Below, in pieces: positions 46,101 through 57,053 of a stretch of 64,000 nt of DNA. The stretch is from Parasponia andersonii. Taxonomy: Eukaryota > Streptophyta > Magnoliopsida > Rosales > Cannabaceae. Both the position numbers and the translations under genes were made by a program. Where the stretch lies: the NCBI GenBank assembly GCA_002914805.1, contig JXTB01000005.1:608537-672536 (forward strand). Reading direction: 5' to 3'. Under the pieces are notes generated by a model. That model was given only the letters and a program-made list of their open reading frames with translations, was not told the origin of the DNA and made no database searches. Within the stretch, counting starts at the first letter, position 1, and the number at the start of each line of letters is the position of its first letter.

Positions 46101-46616
46101 TGAACAGCTCAGATGATTTTCAGATGGATTTTCCCTTTTTTTTTTTTTACATCTAAATCACTATAATAATCACTCGGTTACACAACAGACGAAATATTCA
46201 TTTAGATTTCAAAAAATACCTAAAATCATGACACCTACTATTTTTTACGCGTTTACATAACTATTATAATTTATGGAACCAAGTTGAAACTTTTAATACT
46301 TGGAAGGTCATATTAGATAACATTCTAAATAATCCGGGAGAGAAACGTAAAATAAACCAGTTTTAAATCCAAAAACTAAAAAGGTGAAAGAAATAATTTA
46401 AATATTGTAAACAACCGTGGTTATATTTCCACACGATACGAACTAAATTATTATTAAAATAAATCCAAAAGGTATGACAGAGAATATTTTAAATGAAATG
46501 ATTGGTAGAATTGTCTTAGTCTAACAATATTTTTAGAGCATCTTCTTCTTCTGTTATTTAATTTTTATAAACTAAAACAAAATATAAGCAAAATGTTACC
46601 AAACAAGTAGAAATAG
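43149..46616. other. intergenic, strongly AT-rich, with one GC-richer patch
   Basis: I recognise no gene in about 3.5 kb. A GC-richer patch at about 45535-45760 carries several CGCG/GCGC sites and a promoter-like TTTGACTTTGACGACGTC stretch. A 103-codon ORF starting at 45596 overlaps it but shows no family features. Confidence 0.45.
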
Positions 46617-46635
46617 GCTCAATGTTATGAATCGA

Positions 46636-48500
46636 ATGACCAATTCACTAGGTATCTCCGTGGGAAAAAAGCCAGCGAATCTTGGGCTTCAGACCTTTAC
46701 ATGGGCAAGGTCGTTATCTCGGACTCCCTTTCTTATTCTCCAAGTCCCATGCCAATGATTTCCAGTCGATAGTGGACAAAGTTCAAGCAAAACTCGCTGG
46801 GTGGAAGTTACGATGCTTATCTTGGGCCAGTAGAGATGTGTTAGCCAAGGCGGTTGGCATGGCTGTTCAGGCTTATGCTCTCATGTCCTTTCCGATCCCA
46901 ATGACTAGATGTTCCAAGATAGATGCTTTTATTCGAGAATTATGGTGAAGTTTTGATAGTAACAAAAGACATCTCTATTTAAAGGCTTGGTGAGACATTG
47001 CAAGCCAAAAATATTTGGAGGAATTAGGTTGTGCTAAATAAGTTTAATCAATGATGTGTTTTTAGCCAAATGGGGATGGAGGGTGTGGGCAGAAGAATCT
47101 TCGTTGTGGTTAGAGATTGTTAAAGTAAAATACTTACGAGGTGATGAATTTCGCCTTGTGCAACCGAAGAGGGGGGATTTGTTGGTATGGAAGGCTATTC
47201 TAAAGTGGCGTGATATCTTATCACTGGGTGCTTGTCTTCAACCGAAACGTGGGCTAATATCGATATATGGCATGATCCTTGGGTTCCCTCACTTCCAAGA
47301 TTTAGGCGTCGGCCTATAGTCCCCGGAACTTTTGCGGATATTATGTGGATGGATGAGCTCCTTAATGAGTCAGAAGTGGAATCCTAACAAATTCAACTTT
47401 TGTTTGATCCTGGATAGGTAAGGGCTATCCTGAAAGTTCCTGTTTCATAGTTTCAATACGATAGTTCTAAAAAAGTGGTTATGTGCGCTCTCTTCTTCGG
47501 GTTCCTTTACAATGAAAAGTATGTATCAGGCAATTTTGTTTTCTCAACTTGAAGAACCTTCACACCAAGATAAGCTTATTTGGAAAGCTCTTTGGAAAGC
47601 CAGGTTGCATCCACGCCACAAGTTACTTTGGTGGTGTATTTGTCACAACATACTACCAACTAAAAATTCCACTGAGAGGTTTGATATGTAGGTTACTTTA
47701 TGTCCACTATATTGCACGATGCTAGAAATGGTCTTTCATTTATTCTGGGAATGTGATCTCGCAAAAACGACTTTGGTTTACTTCGATGTGGGGAATTAGG
47801 ACTGAACAATTTCGATTCATGAATGTGAAGGACTGGTGTTTGAAGCTCCTTACTGGGCGGCTAGTTCCCAACCATGATCCCTCTATTGACGAAATCATGT
47901 TATTTGCTTCACTGTATGTGGAAGCAGTCTGGAGGGAGTGAAACTTAATCATCCACAACAAGGGGGGTAGAGATGTAGAGTCAATCAACCACTCTCTCGT
48001 GGTATAGATGCAAAGCTATTTGCAGGCTCTGTCAACTGATCAAGCTTCAGATCAATCCTTTCCTATGCATGTGATCTGGGTCCCCCCTCCTCCTCGTTGG
48101 ATCAAGATCAAAGTAGATACCGTGGTTCGTGATGAAAAGGCGATAGGAGCTGTGGTGGCATGGCATACTCAATGCAGAACTCTTGCTGCCCGTATTGTGA
48201 AATGCCAATGTTTGGACCCATTGGTGGCAGAGATAGCTACTTTGCTTCTCGGGGTTTAGTTGGCTCATGATCAGTCCTGGTCAAATATTGTGATCAAATC
48301 CGATTGCTTGCAGTTGGTCAATATGTGGAATAGTAAATGTGAAGTGACTTAGACGGTGAAGCACATTTTGGATCAAATGCGCCAACTTTCTACGGGATTT
48401 GTCTCTATTTGCATTGTTTTTGTACCTAGGACTTGTTATTTTTATGCCCACAATCTAGCTGCGTCGGCCTATAATTCCAATATCTTACTGTTGTTGTAAT
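46636..48500 (+). pseudogene. LINE ORF2 C-terminal part (RT end, zf-RVT, RNase H)
   Basis: The segment begins in the RT thumb/connection with 'ILGFRPLHGQGRYLGLPFLF' (about 46679-46740) and 'VQAKLAGWKLRCLSWASRDV' (46780-46840). It then reads 'AKWGWRVWAEESSLWLEIVK' (47065-47125), a zf-RVT-like part with 'LIWKALWKARLHPRHKLLWW' (47575-47635), and an RNase H domain of the plant RVT_3 type ending near 48500 ('SDCLQLVNMWNSK'). It is 5'-truncated, interrupted by stop codons (for example at about 46946 and 47318) and non-functional. Plant L1-type LINEs with a C-terminal RNase H match this layout. Confidence 0.9.
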
Positions 48501-48639
48501 GACCGCTAATGTTCCCCTGGAGTTTGCCAGCACTTGACTCAGTGGCTTTGACTGTTTTCATTTCTCTATTTTCTTCCTTTAGATCGGTCACTGCTAAAAA
48601 TATCTACTGTCAATATCTACTGTCATGGCACATGTATGG

Positions 48640-48860
48640 ATACACTGTGATAAGTGATTAACTATCATGATGCTTAATAAACACCGTGATAGATAGAGGC
48701 AATACCACGACACCTAAGAAGTACCGTGGTATCCTATCTTTAACAACGCTCTTTAGACACCGTTGTATTTAACTTTCACGGTGTCCATAAGGCGCCGTAA
48801 TAAAACACCACGGCGCCTAAAAAGCGCCGTGGTATCTCATCTTTAACGGTACCCTTAAGG
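48640..48860 (+). repeat. left subterminal repeats of CACTA element
   Basis: Direct and inverted variants of CACCGTGATA, TACCACGACACC, GTACCGTGGTATCC and GCGCCGTGGTATCTC are packed in about 200 bp. These are the expected transposase binding sites. Confidence 0.85.
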
Positions 48861-48874
48861 GGCTAAGGTAGGAG

Positions 48875-48900
48875 CCCTATATAAAGGACCCCTAAACGAT
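48875..48900 (+). promoter_or_regulatory. TATA box and leader start retained in CACTA element
   Basis: CCTATATAAAGGACCCC lies right after the subterminal repeats, where autonomous CACTA elements have the transposase promoter. No coding region follows. Confidence 0.6.
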
Positions 48901-50929
48901 CATCCAGCAGTAGACAACTCACTTTTCCTCTTTAGTTCCAGCCGCGGCCAACAGTCTCCTATTTCTACCATTTTCTCTGGTAAACAAGGTATATTTAAGC
49001 TTTTAAACTCGTTTTTGTCACTAAAATTAGATTACCTATTATCGTAACCATGATTTTGAACAATTAGTTTGTAGAAATTTCATGTTTTAGGTTATATTCA
49101 AAAGAGTTTATATTTAGAACCCTAATTTATCAAATGTGAATATCTTGAGCATGCATTGATAATCTTTACTCTTGTAATGCTGAGTTAGACTATTTATTTG
49201 CTAGAAATCTTAATTTTGGGTATGTTTTGCTATTTAAGTGCAAATTAATTAGAATTTGTTATTATTTTGTTGCTATTTTTTTTATTTACTTTAGGTGAAA
49301 TGTGAGTTCATTTAGTTGTAAAAAGTTTCAAATTGAAAGTGTATTATATGAATTTATACCAATTTCATATTTATTTACTAGAAATCATATATTAGGTTAT
49401 ATTTTTTAATATCCATCCTTAGTGTCAATTAATCTAAATTTTTGTAATTTTAATTGAATATTGTGTAGTTTTTTAGAAATTTATGTATTCAATATTTTTA
49501 ATTGGGTGAAGTCATGTGGAGTTAATCATTAGTTATAAAAGCTTAAAATTGAGGTAGACTCTCTCAATTTCTATAAATTTTATATTAGATACTTAGTACT
49601 ACTTAATTTAGACATGATCAATTACAAAAGGCCAACTTCTTTCACTAATATTTTGAGGGCAAGTGCAAAATATATCTTTGAGAGACTCTATTATACTTGA
49701 ATATGATGAATTGGACCGTTTAGCATTTATCGTAATTTGTAGACCAATTAAACTATTTGGAAAATTTCTGTGGAGTACATATAAGTTAATTTTCATGTAT
49801 TTCTTTTTTTTACCATTAATATTGGAAAAACGATCATGACCTGTGAATTTACCATTCTATTCATTATGATCACATGCATTCACGGGTCTCACGAAAGGAT
49901 TTCTCATATTTCCAAGAGACGAACATTATTTGAAAACTTATAGTGGTGAGAAAGGAGATTAGTATCAAAACATATTAGAGCTATGAAAAAAATATGAAAA
50001 GTGACACACATATATATATTAGGTAAAAAAGAAAAAACAATTAATCAACCTGTAATTGGGCATTGTTGGTGTAGTTGGTCTCTTCTATGTCCTTTGTCAT
50101 GAAAAAGAATCTTCTTAGACTTCATATTCGGAACTTTGTCTCCATCCAAAGCCATATTATTCAAAATTCAGTTCGATAAAAAATTAGGAGATTGTTATGT
50201 TTTAGAATGCCACAAAACGAACCATATATATATATATATTAGCACATTAAGGTATGTTATCATCAAAATTCTCTATTTTCTTGGGACATGAGAATATGAT
50301 TAATTAACATAGAGATATTTTTTGAATCTAAGTCGCCCTAAATATATTCATTGGAGTTATCTCTATATATTCTTTTTTCTCCCGTTTTCAAAATTTTGTC
50401 TCAACTCTCAAGTTTCTCATATACAAAAAGAGTGATTTACCTATTTGTACAAGCTAGCTAGAATCGTGAATAATATAAAGAACGTGTATATATCAACATT
50501 TATACAAAACCCATCAATAGTCTTAATTTTCCATTTGATGTTTGAAAGGTTAAATTGAGATCTTTGATTCTAAAATTTTTAATTTATTGGATATAAATTG
50601 TTGTTGTAGAATTCTATATCATTTTTTACTTATCAAAATTCTTATTTTGCATATATACTTATTTCAAATATATGAATTTTCAAATTTAAATTATTGTGGA
50701 TTATAGATGTTTAATTTTATTTATCATTTTAATTTGTATATAGGTTTTAGTAGAAGTTAGAATACTTAGATTATTTGTGAATTAGCAAACTGAGGTATAT
50801 TTTCTCAAATTTTTTTCTTTTATTGACTTATGTCGCTTTCACATTGGTTTTATCTTATTATTTGTGTTGATATTATTTTGTCATATATTATATTTGGTTG
50901 ATTGACAAATTATTTGTAACAAATGATAC

Positions 50930-51129
50930 CAAGGTGCTTAGAAAGCATCGTGAAAGATGCGTTTTACGGCGCCTTTAAGACGGCTTGGTAGACCTTCTAC
51001 GGCGCCTTATAAGCACTTTGGTAGCCAAGGCCTATTATGGCACCTGCAACCAATGTACTTTTGTGGGAACCGTGAAAGGCATTTCAAGACACTTATAAAG
51101 TGCCTTGAAAGGCTTTTTTTGTTGTAGTG
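50930..51129 (+). repeat. right subterminal repeats and TIR of CACTA element
   Basis: Variants of ACGGCGCCTT(A/T)AAGACG, CTTGGTAGACC, TGGCACC and GTGCCTTGAAAGGC, ending in GTTGTAGTG. Confidence 0.85.
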
Positions 51130-51180
51130 GGTATTTGGCGGTAATGAAAATTCAAGTTATAAAAAAAAGCTCAATGTTAT

Positions 51181-51559
51181 ATAATTACCATCAAAGAAAT
51201 TTTTGAGTTGTACTTTGGTACAAAACTCATCTTTGTTTTTGATAAAGAATATAGTACAAACATTACCAACCTGTGTAGTCTAGTTGCATGGTTAATTGGC
51301 TTGAAATATGATGAAACGTATTCACTACACGTATCTCTAATTAGTGTGTCGTATTTACAACCCTACAATTTTGAGCGAAGTCTATAGTAATTCATGCCTA
51401 TTTGGATATGATTTTATGAAGTTTCTAAAAGCAGTGACAAATGTCACCGTTACAAAGATGGTAATAGTCCGAGCACGACAAAAATTATTCAATAACCCCT
51501 ATAGTGGTCACATGTACAATGTTCAAATAACTTAAAAATATAAGTTATTTAGGTTTCCT
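51181..51559. other. intergenic
   Basis: No gene or repeat is recognised between the LINE target duplication and the pararetrovirus. Confidence 0.4.
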
Positions 51560-51677
51560 AGTATTCACCCGTGAAGAGTCAGCCTAGGTAGGATATTATA
51601 AGCTCTTTTCAAATAGCCAGAGGTTCTCTGATAGCACACCATGGCTCTGACGAGATTTCTGGCTTCTCTAGAGCTTN

Positions 51678-51762
51678 GGAGAAGGAATCTCCTTTTTACA
51701 AAAGCTAAAGACAAACACTGATTAAAGGAGAAGGAATCTCCTTTTTACAAAAGCTAAAGACA
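51678..51762. repeat. 36-bp direct repeat beside an ambiguous base
   Basis: GGAGAAGGAATCTCC... occurs at 51678-51713 and 51727-51762. A single N at 51677 directly precedes the first copy, so the duplication may come from contig joining rather than biology. Confidence 0.85.
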
Positions 51763-52191
51763 TGACCGGACTAAAGCTTAGACAAGTGGCTACCATCCAA
51801 AAACTGGCTCGTGACTGGGACTAGAGTTCATGATATCTTTGTCACTGTCTGACGAGTCACGTGGCTGGGGCCATGGATTCATATGGTTCAAAATCATGTC
51901 ATCTTTGAGGGATGAGCTGTGAGGATCTTTTCGTGGGTCACTTTCAGATTGTACACGTTGCCACGTTGTGGTTCTGGTGAGTTCCTGATTGATCTGGGAC
52001 ATTGACAAAGGAGACTGGTCATATGGGTCCTGGGAATCTTGAAACACTGAGGCTTGATAATTGACAGCATCAGTACTGTCTGCAGTAGATTAGTTTTCTT
52101 CTGGTGGCATCCAAGGTCCATTATTGATGTGGGTGAGGAAGTGTTTCATGTCCTTGTCCATCCGAGCTGTATAGGCTGGCGAATAGTGTTC

Positions 52192-52980
52192 TCATGGTGC
52201 GTCATCTTCTGGTCTCGGCCATATCTCATTTGGAATTATTCCATTTTTTTGGAATAATATCTTCTGAAGCTGTCTATACTCTGGATTTCCTATGGTGACC
52301 ATCTGATGCTCACTGGATCTGTAGACCTCAGTATTGGTGGTGTAGGAGACGATAGTACTTCCTTCTTTTGTGAATGAAATATTTAGGAAGAGTATCATCC
52401 AGCAGTCGAAAATGTGAATGGAGTTATCTCCTGGGAACTTTGGTGCATCTACCAATGTGGTTGGCCTTTTTCCTTTAACTTTATTCCATTCATCCGTCAA
52501 GATCTGGTCCCAGTCAGAGAGAGTATGGAACCAGGAAAGCAAGTTTGTTTGGACCTGGTAGACAGGATGGAACTCTTCCCTTTCTTGGTAGCTGCGGATT
52601 GTTGTCCTCATCTGATTGGTTTGGATTTCTATAGCAATTGTATAGGAGCTTGCCAAATACCAGAAGAAGTGGGCCAACTGTTTAGGCATGAAAAAGGTGT
52701 CCTTCAATGGTAGTAATTTTGAAAATGGGTAAACAGGATGGATACCTAAATCTTTTGCCATTGGTGGTCCGATGTTTTGGACGAGCCAAGATTGAAGGGC
52801 CAGTGCCCTTTGAACAGCTTTTTCTTGAGGCCGACGACTTTTGATAATTCTTTGGGCATCTTTTGGAAAAGATGAAGGAAAGAGGGAGTCCTGGGAGGAG
52901 GACGTCATGGTGTATATTTGTGGTAGAACAGGGATGGCTTTGATGGTTCTACAATTTGCTTGTGCAGGACTATTTATACT
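52192..52980 (-). pseudogene. C-terminal tail of pararetroviral polyprotein
   Basis: This open extension of the RNase H reading region includes a Ser/Pro-rich part (SSSQDSLFPSSFPKDAQR) followed by a tail with 'LAHFFWYLASSYTIAIEIQT' and 'WNKVKGKRPTTL'. I do not recognise a domain. It belongs to the viral polyprotein by continuity. Confidence 0.65.
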
Positions 52981-54335
52981 GGTTTGAGGTGGTCTTGACA
53001 GGAAGTCTGGGATAATATTATTTTTTCCTTTGATATGCTTAACTTCGAAGGAATACTGGGAAAACCACGTGGCCAGTCGGAGTAGTTGGGCGTTGACAGG
53101 CTTATTTTGTCTGAAAGTCATCATTCCTCGGAAAGATGCGAAGTCTGTTTCGACCAGAAAGTGGTGTCCAATTAAGTGGAATTCGAACTTCATTATCCCC
53201 ATTTTTACAGCTAGCAGCTCTTTGAACGTAGAGTGGTAGTGGATCTGGGAATCTTTAAAGCTGCCACTCTTGTATCCACATACTCTTCTTTTTCCTTCTT
53301 TGTCTTCTTCCAATAAGACTGCACCCCAATGTCGGTCACTTGCGTCCGTCTGGAGTATTCTCTTTCCATGAGAGGGAATCTGGAGTGGTGGCAGTGTCTG
53401 CATTTCTTTTTTTAATTTTTTGACCGCTTCAGTCTGTTGCGGGGTCCATTGTTGAGCTCCTTTTTTGAGCATAGTTGTCAGAGGGCTCGTGAGCTTTGAG
53501 AGGTGAGGTACAAAGTCTCTCAAATAATTGACTATGCCAAGGAACTGTTGTATCTGGACTTTTGTCAGGTCCTGATCTGGGAACTTCAGGAGTTCTTGGG
53601 CTATGTGGGGCTGAGCTTCGAACTGATCATTGTGTAGTTTCATGCCCAAGAATTCTATGTTGGGCCGTGCTATGACCATCTTTTTCTCTGAGAGCATTAT
53701 CCCATTCTTTTCTGTGATTTCAGTGAATTGGGCCAGAAGGTTATAATGGGCCTTCTCGTCAGGAGAGAACAGGAGGATGTCATCAATGTATATAAGGGCT
53801 TGGTTTAGGATTGGGCCATAAATGGTGATCATAGCCTTTTGGAATAGTGACGGAGCTGTTTTAAGCCCAAATGGCATAACAGTCCATTGGTAGTGTTGGT
53901 TTGGGATACAAAAGGCTGTTTTGGGCCGTTCTTCTGGTTTGATGCCTAATTGCCAAAAACCCGCTTTTAGGTCAAATTTTGAAAATATTTTTGCCCGGGC
54001 AAGACTGGAAAACAACGAGTTTCTGTTTGGGAGAGGGAATTTATCATCAGCTAGAAAATGATTTAGGGGCTGATAATTAATTACCAGTCTTTGCTTTCCT
54101 CTTGCCTGTTCTGATCTTTTGTTGACATAGAATGCATGGCACGCCCAAGCAGAGTTGGTATCTTCAATGAGTCCTTGTAGTCTGAGCTCCTCGCATTCCT
54201 GTGTAGCCATCTGCTGGTGTTCTGGATTCATTCCTGGATGGCTGGCTTTTGTCGGGTTGATATCCTCATTCTTCTTAAATGGCAGTGTGATGAAATATTT
54301 TTCATTTTTCCATAGGGGATGGTCACACTTCAGTA
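52981..54335 (-). pseudogene. pararetroviral reverse transcriptase and RNase H
   Basis: RT landmarks in viral sense: 'EELRLQGLIEDTNSAWACHA' and 'RLVINYQPLN' (about 54190-54060), 'SKFDLKAGFWQLGI', 'WTVMPFGLKTAPSLFQKAM' and the catalytic YIDDILLFS (about 53790-53765). RNase H has 'LQTDASDRHWGAVLLEED' (about 53360-53305) and 'HYHSTFKELLAVKMGIMKFE'. They would copy the viral pregenomic RNA. The Asp-Asp core and RNase H Asp are present. The region is part of a broken viral copy. Confidence 0.92.
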
Positions 54336-54339
54336 AGAA

Positions 54340-54955
54340 CTTAGAATGGGATTCTGCACAGGAGTTTTCTGTTAGCCTTTTTTTGATGGCCAGGAGAGGG
54401 TTATTGGTGATATGGAAGAAATTTGGGACTTGTTCCCAGGCTGAGAAATATTGCTTATAGGCTAGGCCTCCTGGAAGGATTCTCAGTCCTTTCTTTTTTG
54501 TGAAAATGTCGAAGCCAATGATTAGATCTTTTCCTGGAAGTTTTGAACCAAGGACTCTGTGTATTGCAGAACATCCTGGAAAGAATTGTAGCATGATCGG
54601 TTTGCTAACAAGGTCTGTTGAGAAGACTTCTCCATTGGCAGCATGGAAGTATTGTTTCCTTTTCTTCCAGTATTTTGGAGGGAGGATGTCTGGGTTCAAA
54701 ATCGAGTAGGATGCTCCTGTGTCAACTAATGCTGCAACTCTGATTGGCTTTGAGTATTTTGAAGGAAGAACTTGCATTTTCAGGGTTGGGACTGGCTGTA
54801 TAGTATTGATGGCCGTGATCTGGTATTGTTCATCAATCTCTTCTTGCTCTGACCATTCTGAGGAGTCTGAGGGAAGTTGGATTGCACAAACTGTATCCGG
54901 ATTGATTTCTTTATCTAATGAAAAAATGGATTCCACATCATTGTCTGATAGAGAN
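54340..54955 (-). pseudogene. pararetroviral protease region, duplicate copy
   Basis: Contains 'VAALVDTGASYSILNPDILP' (aspartic protease loop DTGA) and 'LQFFPGCSAIHRVLGSKLPG'. It is nearly identical to 55340-55945 and lies directly next to a single N at about 54956. Confidence 0.85.
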
Positions 54956-54959
54956 GCTT

Positions 54960-55330
54960 TTAGGTCAAATTTTGAAAATATTTTTGCCCGGGCAAGACTG
55001 GAAAACAACGAGTTTCTGTTTGGGAGAGGGAATTTATCATCAGCTAGAAAATGATTTAGGGGTTGATAATTAATTACCAGTCTTTGTTTTCCTCTTGCCT
55101 GTTCTGATCTTTTGTTGACATAGAATGCATGGCACGCCCAAGCAGAGTTGGTATCTTCAATGAGTCCTTGTAGTCTAAGTTCCTCGCATTCCTGTATGGC
55201 CATCTGCTGGTGTTCTGGATTCATTCCTGGATGGCTGGCTTTTGTTGGGTTGATATCCTCATTCTTCTTAAATGGCAGTGTGATGAAATATTTTTCATTT
55301 TTCCATAGGGGATGGTCATACTTCAGTTGA
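54960..55330 (-). repeat. duplicate of the RT N-terminal segment
   Basis: Nearly identical to about 53965-54335, again covering the 'EELRLQGLIEDTNSAWACHA' to 'AKIFSKFDLK' part. Together with 54340-54955 this makes a direct duplication of about 1 kb, whose junction is an ambiguous base. Either a rearranged viral copy or an assembly artefact would explain it. Confidence 0.85.
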
Positions 55331-55334
55331 ACCC

Positions 55335-56996
55335 AGAGTGAGATTCTGTACAGGAGTTTTCTGTTAGCCTCTGTTTGATGACCAGGAGAGGGTTATCGGT
55401 GATATGGAAGAAATTTGGGACTTGTTCCCAGGCTGAGAAATATTGCTTATAGGCTAGGCCTCCTGGAAGGATTCTCAGTCCTTTCTTTTTTGTGAAAATG
55501 TCGAAGCTAATAATTAGATCTTTTCCTGGAAGTTTCGAACCAAGGACTCTATGTATTGCAGAACATCCTGGAAAGAACTGTAGCATGATCGGTTTGCTAA
55601 CAAGGTCTGTCGAGAAGATTTCTCCATTGGCAGCATGGAAGTATTGTTTCTTTTTCTTCCAATATTTTGGAGGGAGGATGTCTGGGTTCAAAATCGAGTA
55701 GGACGCTCCTGTGTCAACGAATGCTGCAACTCTGATCGGCTTTGAGTATTTTGAAGGAAGAACTTGCATTTTCAGGGTTGGGACTGGCTGTATGGTATTG
55801 ATAGCCGTGATCTGATATTGCTCATCAATCTCTTCTTGGTCTGACCATTCGGAGGAGTCCGAGGGAAGTTGGATTGCACAAACTGTATCCGGATTGATTT
55901 CTTCATCTAATGAAAAAATGGATTCCACATCATTGTCTGATAGAAAAATCCCTGTTGCATTCTTGATGTGAGAAATCATCTTGGCCGTCTTCCCTTTCGG
56001 ACATTGTTTTGCAAAGTGGCCTTTTTGTCCACAGATGTGGCAACGATCTGAAGTTTTCCCAAATCGTTTTTTCTTCCTGAGGAATCTCCAAGGCCTGCGA
56101 GACTTCTTCTTTTTGTTGTAGGAAAATCTGGAGGATTCTTCGGAATGCTTATGTTTTCTAGACCGTTTCTGGGTACACGAACAAGTATTATGGGCTGAAC
56201 ATTTTGTTAGGAGATCCTTTTGGCTACAAGCTTTATCCAGTTGCTTGGTTTGCTTCATATATTCTTGCAGGAACTTGTTTTGAGAGCACATTTTATCAAG
56301 TGCTCTAAGTAAAAGTTGGTAAAGTTCTCCAAGTGTTGTGTTTTGCAGAGTTTTTCCGCTGGAGGATAAGAGCCTAAAAGTCTCTTCTCCGAGAGGATCT
56401 TGGATGGATGACAGGAAGGCTTGTTTGAGATTCGGATCATCAACTCCTCCAATAAGATAGAACCGTCTGGTCATCTGTTGGAAGTGTTTTTCGAGATCTT
56501 TTCTCTGCATGGAGCAGCATTTCATTTTGAAAAATTCTGCTCTCAATCGTTCTGTTATCAGGGCCTCTTGCCCACAGAATTCTACGTAGAGATGATTCAA
56601 GGCTCCTTCAATTGTCGTGTCTTGTAGGAATTGCAGTTGTCTGTATTCTCCAAAACTCTTCCACCAGTCATGCAAGATTCCTGTAAAACCAGAAGCAAAA
56701 TTAAGAAGGATTTCTCCTCTATGGCTTCCAGGTTTTTGGGCTTCTAGAAGAAGCCAGGCTTTGAATTCTTGGAAACGGCTTCTCCACTTAGTTGGTGGTA
56801 AATCGTCGAGGGTGAATGTCTGGAATTTTCCTTTAGACGTCTTTTGTGCCTGTGGCTGGTTTGTTCCTGTCTGGTTTGAGTCTGTCTCCTCTTTTTGTTC
56901 TTCAATAATAGGCTGAGTCCTTGTCGTTCCTGAGGTGCCTGTTCCCTGGGTCATATATTGTTGTAGAAGTTCATCATTGTCGTCAGATGTTTCCAT
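55335..56996 (-). pseudogene. pararetroviral coat protein with zinc knuckle, continuing into protease
   Basis: The open stretch begins METSDDNDELLQQYM at 56996. The coat-like core reads 'WRSRFQEFKAWLLLEAQKPG' and 'DWWKSFGEYRQLQFLQDT'. A strongly basic region (KHKHSEESSRFSYNKKKKSR) is followed by a CCHC knuckle, CHICGQKGHFAKQC (about 56043-56002), which would bind nucleic acid. Then comes the protease with 'VDTGASYSILN' (about 55720-55690). Domain order is as in Petuvirus and Florendovirus, where MP, CP, PR, RT and RNase H are read from long polyproteins. Confidence 0.9.
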
Positions 56997-57053
56997 AGTT
57001 GTGGACCATTCTCCTTCTGATGAATCTTCTTCTAGATCTTCTTCAAGGTTTAT

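Larger units (their letters stand above)
48589..51129 (+). mobile_element. non-autonomous CACTA (En/Spm-like) transposon, TSD GGT
   Basis: The left end is CACTGCTAAAAAT and the right end complement is CACTACAACAAAAAAAGCC. GGT lies on both sides (48586-48588 and 51130-51132). Both ends carry subterminal repeats of the type CGCCGTGGTATC / ACCACGGCGCC (48640-48850; about 50930-51120), as in plant CACTA elements. Length is 2541 bp. The interior is AT-rich with no transposase ORF, but a TATATAAAGG box (48880) and a leader with a possible donor GGTATATT (about 48988) remain. It is a deletion derivative dependent on a transposase made elsewhere. Confidence 0.92.
46617..51180 (+). mobile_element. 5'-truncated LINE with CACTA transposon inserted, 12-bp TSD
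   Basis: GCTCAATGTTAT occurs at 46617-46628 and again at 51169-51180. Between them lie LINE coding relics (46640-48500), the 3' UTR, a CACTA element (48589-51129 plus its 3-bp TSD) and a short A-tail (about 51161-51168) directly before the second duplication. Without the CACTA insertion the LINE remnant is about 2.0 kb, with most of the RT missing from the 5' side, as in ordinary 5'-truncated L1-type insertions. Confidence 0.92.
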
